64,000 nt of DNA from DATJLY01 sp963773665 (lineage in GTDB: Bacteria; Pseudomonadota; Alphaproteobacteria; ATCC43930; CGMCC-115725). Location: positions 558,001 to 622,000 of the forward strand of contig CAVZBZ010000013.1 in assembly GCA_963773665.1 (NCBI GenBank). The letters are read 5' to 3'. This document shows positions 25,175 to 32,759 of the stretch, one piece after another. Position 1 is the stretch's first letter; the number at the start of each line of letters is the position of its first letter. Under the pieces are notes generated by a model, which did not search any database, was not told the DNA's origin, and saw only the letters and a program-made list of their open reading frames with translations. A program made the position numbers and the translations under genes.

Positions 25175-26062
25175 CTACTCGATGTTCTGCACCTGCTCGC
25201 GCAGCTGCTCGATCCCGGCCTTGAGCGCGAGGCCGATGCGCGTGAGGCCGACGTCGCTCGATTTCGAGCACAGCGTGTTGGCCTCGCGATTGAACTCCTG
25301 GCACAGGAAATCGAAGCGCCGGCCTACGGCACCGCCCTCGGCAAGAAGCGCGCGCGCCGCGGCGATATGCGCGCCGAGCCGGTCGATCTCCTCGCGCACG
25401 TCCGCCTTGGCGGCAAGGAGCGCCGCCTCCTGCGCGAGCCGGTCCTCGTTGAGCGCAGGCTGCGCCTCGAGCAGCTCCGCGACGAGCGCCCGGAGGCGCG
25501 CGCGCAGCGCGGCGGGCTGGGCGGCGGCGCTGGCGGCTGCCTCGGCGACAAGCCCGGAGATGAGAAGCAGGTGCCCATCGAGCACGGTCTCGAGCCGCGT
25601 GCCTTCTTCGGTCCGCGCCGCGGCGAGCTGGGCGAGCGACTCGTCCCAGCTTTTGAGCAGCGCCGCGTCGCGCCGCTCGCGCGCGTCCTCATCCACGGGC
25701 TCGTCGCCCGACTCGATCACGCCGCGCAGCGCCAAAAGTCCGTCGAGCCGCGGCGGCGCCGTTTCGAACTCGGGCGCAAGCTCGCGCGCCGCGGCGAGGA
25801 TCGCCTCGAGCGCCGCGCGATTGATCCTGACGCCGGCCGCACCCGCGCCATGCGTCACCGTGAGCGAAGCCGAAATCGAGCCGCGCTTCAGGTGCTTCGC
25901 AAGGCTGGCGCGGAGCGCCAATTCGAGCCCGTCGAAGCCGGGCGGCAGCCGAAAACGCGTGTCGAGCGCGCGGCCGTTGACGCTCTTCACTTCCCATGCC
26001 CAGGACAAACCGTCGGCATGGCCGTCGGTGCGCGCGAATCCGGTCATGCTGGAAATTGCCAT
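25175..26062 (-). CDS. yicC: YicC/YloC family endoribonuclease
   Basis: A 295-residue YicC-family protein. The beginning SSMTGFAR and the later SVNGRALDTRFRLPPG belong to the YicC_N domain, and the end (LCQEFNREANTLCSKSSDVGLTRIGLALK) is the DUF1732 domain that carries the conserved acidic and Asn residues. E. coli YicC is reported as an RNase acting with PNPase on sRNAs. Between mltG and gmk here, as in other alphaproteobacteria. Confidence 0.95.
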   Translation of the reverse strand: MAISSMTGFARTDGHADGLSWAWEVKSVNGRALDTRFRLPPGFDGLELALRASLAKHLKRGSISASLTVTHGAGAAGVRINRAALEAILAAARELAPEFETAPPRLDGLLALRGVIESGDEPVDEDARERRDAALLKSWDESLAQLAAARTEEGTRLETVLDGHLLLISGLVAEAAASAAAQPAALRARLRALVAELLEAQPALNEDRLAQEAALLAAKADVREEIDRLGAHIAAARALLAEGGAVGRRFDFLCQEFNREANTLCSKSSDVGLTRIGLALKAGIEQLREQVQNIE

Positions 26063-26100
26063 GGCCCCTTATACCCTCGCGGCGCGGTGCGGGGGAGCAG

Positions 26101-27078
26101 CTATTCGGCGCCCGAGGCGCCGCGCTGCCGGCGCAATTCGGCGACGTGGCGGTTGTGCTCGTCGAGCGTCTTGGCGAAGGCGTGCCGGCCGGTTCCGTCG
26201 GCGACGAAGTAAAGCTCGCCGCGATCCTCGGGCGCGAGCGCGGCTTCGATCGAGGCCAGCCCCGGATTGTCGATCGGCGTCGGCGGCAGGCCCTTCTCGA
26301 GATAGGTGTTGTACGGCGACTCGACGGCGAGATCGGCGTGGTCGAGCGGATGGGCGAGCGGCGTCCGCCCGCCGTCGGTCAAGGCATAGACCACGGTCGG
26401 GTCCGCCTGGAGCCGCATGCCGATGCGGAGCCGGTCGGCATAGACGCCGGCGATCCGCGCGCGCTCGTCGGGGATCGCGGTCTCCTTCTCGACGATCGAG
26501 GCGAGGACGAGCGCGTCGCGCGGGCTTGCAAGCGGCAGGTCGGCGGCGCGGTCCCGCCACGCTTCGGCGAGCGCGCGGTCGAGCGCGCGCTCCATGCGCG
26601 CCAAGAGCTCGGACCGCCTGGTGCCGAGCACGTAGAAATACGTGTCGGGCAGCAGGCTGCCCTCGGGCGGCGGCCGGTCGAGCGCGCCGTCGAGCGCCGG
26701 CGCCGCGGCGACGAGCGCCGCGGCTTCGGCGCTGGTGAGGCCTTCGGGCAGGGTGAAGCGATGCTGCACGACGCGGCCCGACGCGATGAGGGCGGCTGCG
26801 GCGCGCGGGCTGATCGCCGCCGCGAATTCGTATTCGCCCGCCTTGAGGTTCCGGGATTCGCCGGTTACGAACGCGCCCGCCGCGAAAACCCACGGGTGCG
26901 CGACGATGCCGGCGCGCGCAAGCTCGTCCGCGATGGCGCCCAAATGCGCGTTCCTGGGAATGACGGCGACGGCGGGTGATGCGAGCGGCCCGGGCGCCTC
27001 GTACGAGCGCCAAATCCATGTGGCTGCGGCGGCAAGTACCGCGACGAGCGCCAGAAAACCGGCGCCGAGGCGCCGCAT
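26101..27078 (-). CDS. mltG: endolytic murein transglycosylase MltG
   Basis: A 325-residue inner-membrane lytic transglycosylase that cuts nascent peptidoglycan and sets glycan length. One N-terminal helix (residues about 6-22), then a LysM-like region and the YceG domain with catalytic Glu in VLASIVEKET, followed by RLRIGMRLQADPTVVYAL and the C-terminal NTYLEKGLPPTPIDNPG. The ATG directly abuts the fabF stop, the usual fabF-mltG pairing. Confidence 0.95.
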   Translation of the reverse strand: MRRLGAGFLALVAVLAAAATWIWRSYEAPGPLASPAVAVIPRNAHLGAIADELARAGIVAHPWVFAAGAFVTGESRNLKAGEYEFAAAISPRAAAALIASGRVVQHRFTLPEGLTSAEAAALVAAAPALDGALDRPPPEGSLLPDTYFYVLGTRRSELLARMERALDRALAEAWRDRAADLPLASPRDALVLASIVEKETAIPDERARIAGVYADRLRIGMRLQADPTVVYALTDGGRTPLAHPLDHADLAVESPYNTYLEKGLPPTPIDNPGLASIEAALAPEDRGELYFVADGTGRHAFAKTLDEHNRHVAELRRQRGASGAE

Positions 27079-28341
27079 CTAGGGCGCCGGGCCGAAGATG
27101 AGCGATGCGTTGGTGCCGCCAAAGCCGAACGAATTGGAAAGCGCGAAGCGCACGCGGCGCTCCTTGGCCTTAAGCGGCACGAGGTCGATGTCGCAGCCGT
27201 CGGACGGGTTCTCGAGATTGAGCGTCGGCGGCACGACGCTGTCGCGCATCGCCAGGATCGAGAAGATCGCCTCGACGCTGCCGGCGGCGCCGAGCAGATG
27301 TCCGATCGCGGACTTGGTGGACGACATCGACAGCGCATAGGCGTGGTCGCCGAACACGCGCTTCACCGCGGCGAGTTCGATCTCGTCGCCCAAGGGCGTC
27401 GAGGTGCCGTGCGCGTTGACATAGTCGATGCTGTCGGCGGGCAGCCCGCTGCGCTTCAGCGCATTCCTCATCGAGCGGAAGGCGCCGTTGCCGTCCTCGG
27501 CGGGCGCCGTGATGTGGTGCGCATCGCCCGACATGCCGTAGCCCAGTATCTCGGCATAGATCTTGGCGCCGCGCGCCTTGGCATGCTCGAGCTCCTCGAG
27601 CACGACGATGCCGGCGCCCTCGCCCATGACGAAGCCGTCGCGCGCCTTGTCCCACGGGCGCGAGGCGCGCTGCGGCTCGTCGTTGAAGCCGGTTGAGAGC
27701 GCGCGGGCGGCGGCAAATCCCGCGACGCCGAGCCGGCAGATCGCGGCCTCGGTGCCGCCGCACACCATGACGTCCGCGTCCTCCCACTGGATGAGCCGCG
27801 CCGCATCGCCGATCGCGTGCGCGCCGCTCGAGCAGGCGGTGACGACGGCGTGGTTCGGCCCGCTGAAATGGAAGCGGATCGAGACGTGACCCGAGGCGAG
27901 GTTGATGAGGTTCGAGGGAATGAAGAAGGGCGAGATGCGCCGCGGCCCTTTTTCCGCGAGGATCAGCGCGCCCTCGGTGATGCCGGGGAGCCCGCCGATG
28001 CCGGAGCCGATCATCACGCCGGTGCGGTTGCGATTCTCCTCGTCCTGGGGCTCCCAGCCCGAATCCTTCACCGCCTGCACGGCCGCGGCCAGCGCAAAGA
28101 CGATGAACGGGTCCATCTTGCGCTGCTCTTTCGGCGGGACCCACTCGTCGACGTTGAAGGCGCCGCTCGAGGTCTCGCCGCGCGGCACCTGCCCGGCAAT
28201 GCGCGCCGGCAGATCCGAGACGTCGAAGTTCTGGATCGCGCCGATGCCGGAGTGTCCTTCGACGAGGCGCTTCCATACATGCTCGACGCCGATACCCAGC
28301 GGTGTTACGAGACCCACTCCGGTGACGACGACCCGCCTCAT
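27079..28341 (-). CDS. fabF: beta-ketoacyl-ACP synthase II
   Basis: A 420-residue condensing enzyme that elongates acyl-ACP with malonyl-ACP. Nucleophile Cys170 in TACSSGA, first His in NAHGTSTPLGD and second His in SAIGHLLGAAG; the N terminus RRVVVTGVGLVTPLG is standard. ATG at 28341 is preferred to a TTG three codons upstream. It follows acpP by 13 bases in the same operon. Confidence 0.97.
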   Translation of the reverse strand: MRRVVVTGVGLVTPLGIGVEHVWKRLVEGHSGIGAIQNFDVSDLPARIAGQVPRGETSSGAFNVDEWVPPKEQRKMDPFIVFALAAAVQAVKDSGWEPQDEENRNRTGVMIGSGIGGLPGITEGALILAEKGPRRISPFFIPSNLINLASGHVSIRFHFSGPNHAVVTACSSGAHAIGDAARLIQWEDADVMVCGGTEAAICRLGVAGFAAARALSTGFNDEPQRASRPWDKARDGFVMGEGAGIVVLEELEHAKARGAKIYAEILGYGMSGDAHHITAPAEDGNGAFRSMRNALKRSGLPADSIDYVNAHGTSTPLGDEIELAAVKRVFGDHAYALSMSSTKSAIGHLLGAAGSVEAIFSILAMRDSVVPPTLNLENPSDGCDIDLVPLKAKERRVRFALSNSFGFGGTNASLIFGPAP

Positions 28342-28354
28342 GCGCGGCAACGGC

Positions 28355-28588
28355 CTACTTGTGCGCCTCGATGAAATTCACCGCGTCCTTGACGGTGACG
28401 ATCTTCTCGGCCGCATCGTCGGGGATCTCGCAGCCGAACTCCTCCTCGAACGCCATCACGAGCTCGACCGTGTCGAGGCTGTCGGCGCCAAGATCGTCGA
28501 TGAAGCTGGCGTTGTCAGTGACTTTCGTTTCGTCGACGCCCAGATGTTCGACGACGATCTTCTTTACCCGCTCGGCGACATCGCTCAT
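28355..28588 (-). CDS. acpP: acyl carrier protein
   Basis: A 77-residue acidic ACP. Ser37 in the GADSLDTVEL motif receives the phosphopantetheine arm. The sequence is nearly canonical across its length. It lies 149 bases downstream of fabG, a gap large enough for its own promoter, which matches the high expression of acpP elsewhere; I see no clear promoter by eye. Confidence 0.97.
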   Translation of the reverse strand: MSDVAERVKKIVVEHLGVDETKVTDNASFIDDLGADSLDTVELVMAFEEEFGCEIPDDAAEKIVTVKDAVNFIEAHK

Positions 28589-28737
28589 TACCTACCTCGA
28601 CAGATTGAACGCGCTGGTTGAACAGGGACTTTTTGATACCGCTCGAGGGCCGCGCGGGGCACCCCCCTTGTCGGGCGCAGGCGGCCGGGTCAAAGCGCGG
28701 CTCCCAATAACACGTTTCGGAAGTGTTTGCCAACATC

Positions 28738-29474
28738 CTAGAACATGGCGAGACCGCCATTGACGTGCAGCGTTTGGCCGGTGATGTAGCGCGCTTCCTC
28801 GCTGGCAAGGAAAAGGGCGCAGCACGCGACCTCCTCGGGCGTGCCGATGCGGCCCATCGGAATGGCGATGGTAAGGCGCTCGCGCTGCTCGGCCGTAAGC
28901 GGGTCGGTCATGGGGCTGGCGATGAAGCCCGGCGCGATGCAGTTCGCGGTGATGCCGCGCGAGGCGACTTCGGCGGCGATCGCCTTCGACAATCCCACGA
29001 GCCCGGCCTTGGCGGCGGCATAGTTCGCCTGGCCGGGATTGCCGGTCGAACCCACGACCGAGCCGATCGACACGATGCGGCCCCAGCGCCGCCGCATCAT
29101 GCCGCGGAGCGCCGCGCGCGTCAGGCGAAAGGCGGCGGTGAGATCGACCTCGATCACCTTGAGCCAGTCCTCGTCCTTCATCCGCAGCAGAGTCCGTCGC
29201 GCGTCAGGCCCGCGTTGTTGACGAGAATGTCGAGCTGGCCCATCGCCGCTTCCGCCGCCTTGACGAGCGCATCGCCGGTCGCGGCGTCGGCCAGATCGCC
29301 GGTCGCGACGAAAGCGCCGGACCCCAGTTCCGCGGCGAGCGCAGCGAGCGCGTCGCGCCTCGTCCCGGCCAGCAGCACCTTGGCGCCGGCGCCGTGCAGC
29401 GCGCGGGCGATGGCGCCGCCAATGGCGCCCGATGCGCCGGTCACGAGTGCCGCCTTGCCGTCGAGCGAGAACAT
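28738..29474 (-). pseudogene. fabG: fabG (3-oxoacyl-ACP reductase), split by a one-base frameshift
   Basis: The 5' part (29474-29178, 98 residues) carries the Rossmann start VTGASGAIGGAIA and NNAGLTRDGL. The 3' part (29181-28738, 147 residues) carries the catalytic Ser, YAAAKAG and the usual C terminus. At about 29188 the family sequence NNAGLTRDGLLLRMKDEDW needs one more base: the strand reads GGACTCTGCTGCGGATGAAG where GGACTCCTGCTGCGG would restore the frame. The first part stops in a TGA that overlaps the ATG of the second part (ATGA), so a two-piece protein could be translated. fabG is normally essential and no second copy with ACP context is visible, so a sequencing or assembly error is the first suspicion. 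Confidence 0.85.
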
Positions 29475-29477
29475 GGG

Positions 29478-30425
29478 TCAGAGCCGCTTCACGAACGCTT
29501 CGATGTCAGAGGGCGTGCCGAGCGAGACGGCGGCGAGCGAGCGGTCGATGCGTTTGGCGAGGCCCGCGAGCACACGGCCCGCGCCAAGCTCGACGATCTC
29601 CTCGACCCCGGCGGCGCGCATCGCGAGGACGCTCTCGCGCCAGCGCACGAGCCCGGTCACTTGCGCGACCAGGAGCCGGCGGATCTCGTCGGGGTCCTGC
29701 ACCGGCGCGGCGGTGACGTTGGCGACGAGCGGCACGAACGGCTCGCGGATTTCGACCTGGGCCAGCGCCTCTTCCATCTCGCGCGCGGCGGGCGCCATCA
29801 GCGCGCAATGGAACGGCGCGCTCACCGGCAGCAGGATCGAGCGCCGCGCGCCGCGCTCGGCGGCGATGGCTATGGCGCGCTCGACGGCATCCTTGTGGCC
29901 GCTCACGACAATCTGGCCCGGCCCGTTGTCGTTGGCGCATTCGCACACTTGGCCTTGTGCCGCCGCGGCCGCGACCTTGCGCGCCTCGTCGAGCTCGAGG
30001 CCGAGGAGCGCCGCCATCGCGCCGTCGCCCACCGGCACCGCACGCTGCATGGCAAGGCCGCGGCGCTTCAGGAGCCGCGCGGCATCGGGCAATGCCAGCG
30101 CATCGGCCGCGGCGAGCGCGGAATATTCGCCGAGCGAGTGGCCGGCGACGAAGCGAGCATCGCGCCGCACCTCGAACCCGCCGTCTTTCGTCAAGACGCG
30201 CAGCACCGCAAGGCTCGCCGCCATGAGCGCGGGCTGCGCGTTGGCGGTCAGCATCAGCTCGCTTTCCGGTCCCTCGAACATGAGGCGCGAGAGATGCTGC
30301 TTCAGCGCCTCGTCGATTTCGGCGAACGTGTCGCGCGCGGCGGCGAACGCGGCTGCGAGCGCGCGGCCCATCCCGACCTCGTGCGATCCCTGGCCGGGAA
30401 ACACCAAGGCCCTGATCACGGGCAT
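29478..30425 (-). CDS. fabD: malonyl-CoA:ACP transacylase
   Basis: A 315-residue FabD that loads malonyl groups on ACP. VFPGQGSHEVGMG at the N terminus, catalytic Ser97 in GHSLGEYSAL and the His in SAPFHCALM are intact. The ATG at 30425 gives the family-standard start. It lies 3 bases before fabG in the operon fabD-fabG-acpP-fabF-mltG-yicC-gmk. Confidence 0.97.
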   Translation of the reverse strand: MPVIRALVFPGQGSHEVGMGRALAAAFAAARDTFAEIDEALKQHLSRLMFEGPESELMLTANAQPALMAASLAVLRVLTKDGGFEVRRDARFVAGHSLGEYSALAAADALALPDAARLLKRRGLAMQRAVPVGDGAMAALLGLELDEARKVAAAAAQGQVCECANDNGPGQIVVSGHKDAVERAIAIAAERGARRSILLPVSAPFHCALMAPAAREMEEALAQVEIREPFVPLVANVTAAPVQDPDEIRRLLVAQVTGLVRWRESVLAMRAAGVEEIVELGAGRVLAGLAKRIDRSLAAVSLGTPSDIEAFVKRL

Positions 30426-30429
30426 ATCC

Positions 30430-30759
30430 TCAGAACGGCGCCAGTCCGGCGAAGGAGACGCCGAGCACCGAGAAGCCATAGGGGCGGCAGATCACGTCCC
30501 GGCTGACCAACGCGCCGTTGTTCTCGGCCGCCACCCTGTCTTCGCTCAGCGTCGTGGCGCCGAGCGTGCAGAGCTGGCTCGTCTTCCAGTCGAGTTTGCG
30601 GTCGACATCGGGGGTGGGCGTGGCGTCGGCGGCGGCAGCCGCAGGATCGTGCACGACGACACCCACCGCCTCGCGGCTCGGATCGCCCGGGGCCATGCCG
30701 GTGAACGAGCCGCACGAGGCAAGCGCCAGCGCGCCCGCGGCCGAAAGCCATCGTCCCAT
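30430..30759 (-). CDS. putative small lipoprotein
   Basis: A 109-residue protein with a short signal peptide and the lipobox LALASC (Cys16), so it should be lipidated and membrane-bound. The mature part has no family that I recognise; it contains a Thr/Pro/Asp-rich stretch and three further Cys (QLCTLG, DVICRPYG and the anchor). It lies 4 bases upstream of fabD on the same strand and may share its promoter. The ATG at 30759 has GAGGGGCC upstream. Confidence 0.75.
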   Translation of the reverse strand: MGRWLSAAGALALASCGSFTGMAPGDPSREAVGVVVHDPAAAAADATPTPDVDRKLDWKTSQLCTLGATTLSEDRVAAENNGALVSRDVICRPYGFSVLGVSFAGLAPF

Positions 30760-30874
30760 CGCAAGGCCCCTCCGATACCCCGTTCCGATAGCACCGGCGC
30801 GCGCATCCTGTCCAGCCGTGTGCCGCCGCCTCGCGCGCCACACTTATAAATAGAAATTGAATGAAATCAAGGCA

Positions 30875-31040
30875 CTATTGGGTTCGTTCGGCAAAAAACC
30901 GCTGGCGAATTGGGTTCGTTTCGCAGAAACGGCTGCGGCGCCAGATCGGCTTCGTTCGGTAGAATTGCTCGCTCTGCCGCAAATTGGGTTCGTTCGGCAA
31001 AAAACAGCGCAATCGGCAAATTGGCTTCGTTTCGCAAACG
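30875..31040 (-). repeat. array of five AATTGGGTTCGTTCGG repeats (array 2)
   Basis: Copies at about 30877-30900, 30907-30930, 30943-30960, 30981-31006 and 31018-31039. They are the reverse complement of array 1 (5141-5296). The best copies share AAATTGGGTTCGTTCGGCAA plus an A run. Variation is at fixed places (GGGTTC or GGCTTC; TTCGG or TTTCGC), suggesting subfamilies rather than random decay. Confidence 0.8.
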
Positions 31041-31042
31041 CC

Positions 31043-31098
31043 GTGCGTCCTTCGACTCTACGCCTCTTCGCTGTCCGACGGGCGTAGTCGAAGGACGA
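31043..31098. repeat. REP-like inverted repeat, copy B (short)
   Basis: GTGCGTCCTTCGACT is followed after about 30 bases by AGTCGAAGGAC. The outer arms match copies A and C, but the inner GGATGAGG/CCTCATCC pair is missing, so this is a deleted form of 56 bases. Confidence 0.75.
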
Positions 31099-31177
31099 AC
31101 GGTATTTACGTACGATGCGCCGCCGGGTCAAGCGCTTGTGAAGCGGCGGGGCAGGCGCTAGAACGCGTCCGCTCCTT

Positions 31178-31192
31178 GCCGGATCATCCGGC
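31178..31192 (+). promoter_or_regulatory. short hairpin in the rpsF 5' leader
   Basis: GCCGGA-TCA-TCCGGC forms a 6-bp stem with a 3-base loop 57 bases before the rpsF start. rpsF leaders in many bacteria carry an S6:S18 autoregulatory element with a CCG-containing stem; this could be one, but I cannot match the known consensus by eye. Confidence 0.25.
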
Positions 31193-31248
31193 TAGGCCCG
31201 GGCGGCTTCTCGGAGCGCCGGGCCGCAAAACAGCCAGAAGGAGACTAC

Positions 31249-31647
31249 ATGCCGCTTTACGAAACTGTCTTCATCGCCCGGCAGGACATCTCGTCCGCCC
31301 AGGTCGATGCCTTGGCCGACCAGTTCACCACCATCCTCGGCGAACATGGCGGGCAGGTGGCGAAGCGCGAATATTGGGGTCTCCGCAACCTCGCCTACCG
31401 CATCAAGAAGAACCGCAAGGGCCACTACGTGATGTTCAACGTCGAGGCGCCGCCGGCGGCCTTGAACGAGCTCGAGCGCAACATGCGCCTCAACGAGGAC
31501 GTGCTGCGCTATCTCTCGGTCCGGGTCGATGAGCTCGAGGCCGGACCCTCGGCCGTGATGCAGGCGCGGAGCCGCGGCGACGACCGCAAACGCGATCCCT
31601 ATCGCGACCGCGAGGAGGGGCTTGTGGCCCCGGGAGTTGAGGAATGA
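31249..31647 (+). CDS. rpsF: 30S ribosomal protein S6
   Basis: A 132-residue S6 protein (LYETVFIARQDIS; YRIKKNRKGHYVMFNV; RYLSVRVDEL). The last 25-30 residues are a charged tail (RSRGDDRKRDPYRDREEG), longer than in E. coli but common in alphaproteobacteria. AAGGAG precedes the ATG by 6 bases. The stop overlaps rpsR (ATGA at 31644-31647). Confidence 0.97.
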   Translation: MPLYETVFIARQDISSAQVDALADQFTTILGEHGGQVAKREYWGLRNLAYRIKKNRKGHYVMFNVEAPPAALNELERNMRLNEDVLRYLSVRVDELEAGPSAVMQARSRGDDRKRDPYRDREEGLVAPGVEE

Positions 31648-31961
31648 GCGACACCGGACCGATCACGGGCGATCGCGGCGGCGAGCGCGGCGAACGCGGA
31701 GAACGCGGCGAGCGGGGCGGCCCGCGCGGCGGCGGCGGACGCCGGCCGTTCTTTCGCCGGCGCAAGTCATGTCCCTTCTCGGGCCCGCACGCGCCCAAGA
31801 TCGACTACAAGGACGTGAAGCTCTTGCAGCGCTTCCTGTCCGAGCGCGGCAAGATCGTGCCAAGCCGCATCACCGCCGTTTCGACAAAGCGCCAGCGCGA
31901 GCTCGCCCAGGCGATCAAGCGCGCGCGGTTCCTCGGCCTGTTGCCGTTCAGCCTGCGCTAG
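31644..31961 (+). CDS. rpsR: 30S ribosomal protein S18 with Gly/Arg-rich N-terminal extension
   Basis: A 105-residue S18. Residues about 38-105 are the conserved core (FFRRRKSCPFSG, IDYKDVKLLQRFLSERGKIVPSRIT, LAQAIKRARFLGLLPF). Residues about 10-36 are an extra Arg/Gly/Glu low-complexity tract with repeating GERGERGERG, about 25 residues longer than usual. It forms a heterodimer with S6 on the 30S platform. Confidence 0.97.
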   Translation: MSDTGPITGDRGGERGERGERGERGGPRGGGGRRPFFRRRKSCPFSGPHAPKIDYKDVKLLQRFLSERGKIVPSRITAVSTKRQRELAQAIKRARFLGLLPFSLR

Positions 31962-31970
31962 GAGGGGATC

Positions 31971-32540
31971 ATGCCGGTCGAAGTCATCCTCCTCGAGCGC
32001 GTCGAGAAACTCGGGCAAATGGGCCAGGTCGTGAAAGTGCGGCCGGGCTTTGCCAGGAATTTCCTGCTGCCGCAGAAGAAGGCGCTGCGCGCGACCAAGG
32101 AGAACCTCGCTTTCTTCGAAAAGCAGCGCACCCAGCTCGAGGCGCAGAATCTGCATCGCAAGGGCGAGGCGGAGGAGGTCGCGAAAAAGCTCGACGGCGT
32201 TGCCGTCGTCGTGATCCGCCAGGCGGGCGAAAGCGGCCAGCTCTACGGCTCGGTGAATGCCCGCGACATCGCCGACGCGGTGACGGCAGCGGGCTTCACC
32301 ATCGGCCGCAGCCAGGTCGTGCTCGACAAGGCGATCAAAACGCTCGGCCTCTACAAGCAGCGCGTCGTGCTGCATCCCGAGGTCGCGGTGCACGTCACCG
32401 TCAACGTCGCGCAATCGGGCGAAGAGGCCGCGATGCAGGCGAAGGGCATCGATCCCTTGCGGCTCGCGGCCGAGACCGCGGCGCGCGAGGGCGAAGCGTC
32501 GGGCGGCGCAGCGCCAGGAGGCACGCCGGCGCAGGGCTGA
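31971..32540 (+). CDS. rplI: 50S ribosomal protein L9
   Basis: A 189-residue L9. N domain EVILLERVEKLGQMGQVVKVRPGFARN, connecting helix with FLLPQKKALRAT, C domain to about residue 150 (GQLYGSVNARDIADAV, HPEVAVHVTVNV). The last 35 residues are an Ala/Gly/Glu-rich tail. It lies 9 bases after rpsR; the DUF2232 membrane gene found between them in many alphaproteobacteria is absent. Confidence 0.97.
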   Translation: MPVEVILLERVEKLGQMGQVVKVRPGFARNFLLPQKKALRATKENLAFFEKQRTQLEAQNLHRKGEAEEVAKKLDGVAVVVIRQAGESGQLYGSVNARDIADAVTAAGFTIGRSQVVLDKAIKTLGLYKQRVVLHPEVAVHVTVNVAQSGEEAAMQAKGIDPLRLAAETAAREGEASGGAAPGGTPAQG

Positions 32541-32594
32541 TGCGCCGCGCGTCAGCGCGATCCACTCGTAGAGGCTTTACAGCGGCGGCGCCCC

Positions 32595-32718
32595 TTGCGT
32601 CCTTCGACTGCGCGTCCTTCGCCAAGCTCGGATGAGGGACGCTATTGCTGGCAGAAAGAAAATTCCTCATCCTGAGCGAAGCCCCGACGCGCAGCGGCGG
32701 GGCGCAGTCGAAGGACGC
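32595..32718. repeat. REP-like inverted repeat, copy C
   Basis: Outer arms TTGCGTCCTTCGACT and GCAGTCGAAGGACGC, inner arms CGGATGAGGG and CCTCATCCTGAG. It is the most complete copy besides A and lies between rplI and the MFS gene, the only content of that 219-base gap. Confidence 0.75.
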
Positions 32719-32759
32719 CCCAGGCCGCGCGAGACGGCCGGGCGGGGAGGGAGACCAGC

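Larger units (their letters stand above)
30760..31248. other. repeat-rich interval before the ribosomal operon
   Basis: No real gene. From left to right: about 85 bases upstream of the lipoprotein gene, an AT-rich spot (cacttataaatagaaattg), five copies of an AATTGGGTTCGTTCGG motif (30875-31040), the inverted repeat copy B (31043-31098), and the rpsF leader with a short hairpin (31178-31192). Small open frames here translate the repeats and look spurious. Confidence 0.65.

Noticed and set aside
28592..28737. Extra gene or small RNA between fabG and acpP
   Set aside because: No open frame with a ribosome site and no obvious hairpin-plus-T-run; left as a possible promoter region only.
30844..31131. 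Minus-strand ORF of 95 residues and similar plus-strand ORFs over the repeats
   Set aside because: The translation is the repeat motif itself (RTNPI/KRTQFA-like), with no ribosome site and no family resemblance.
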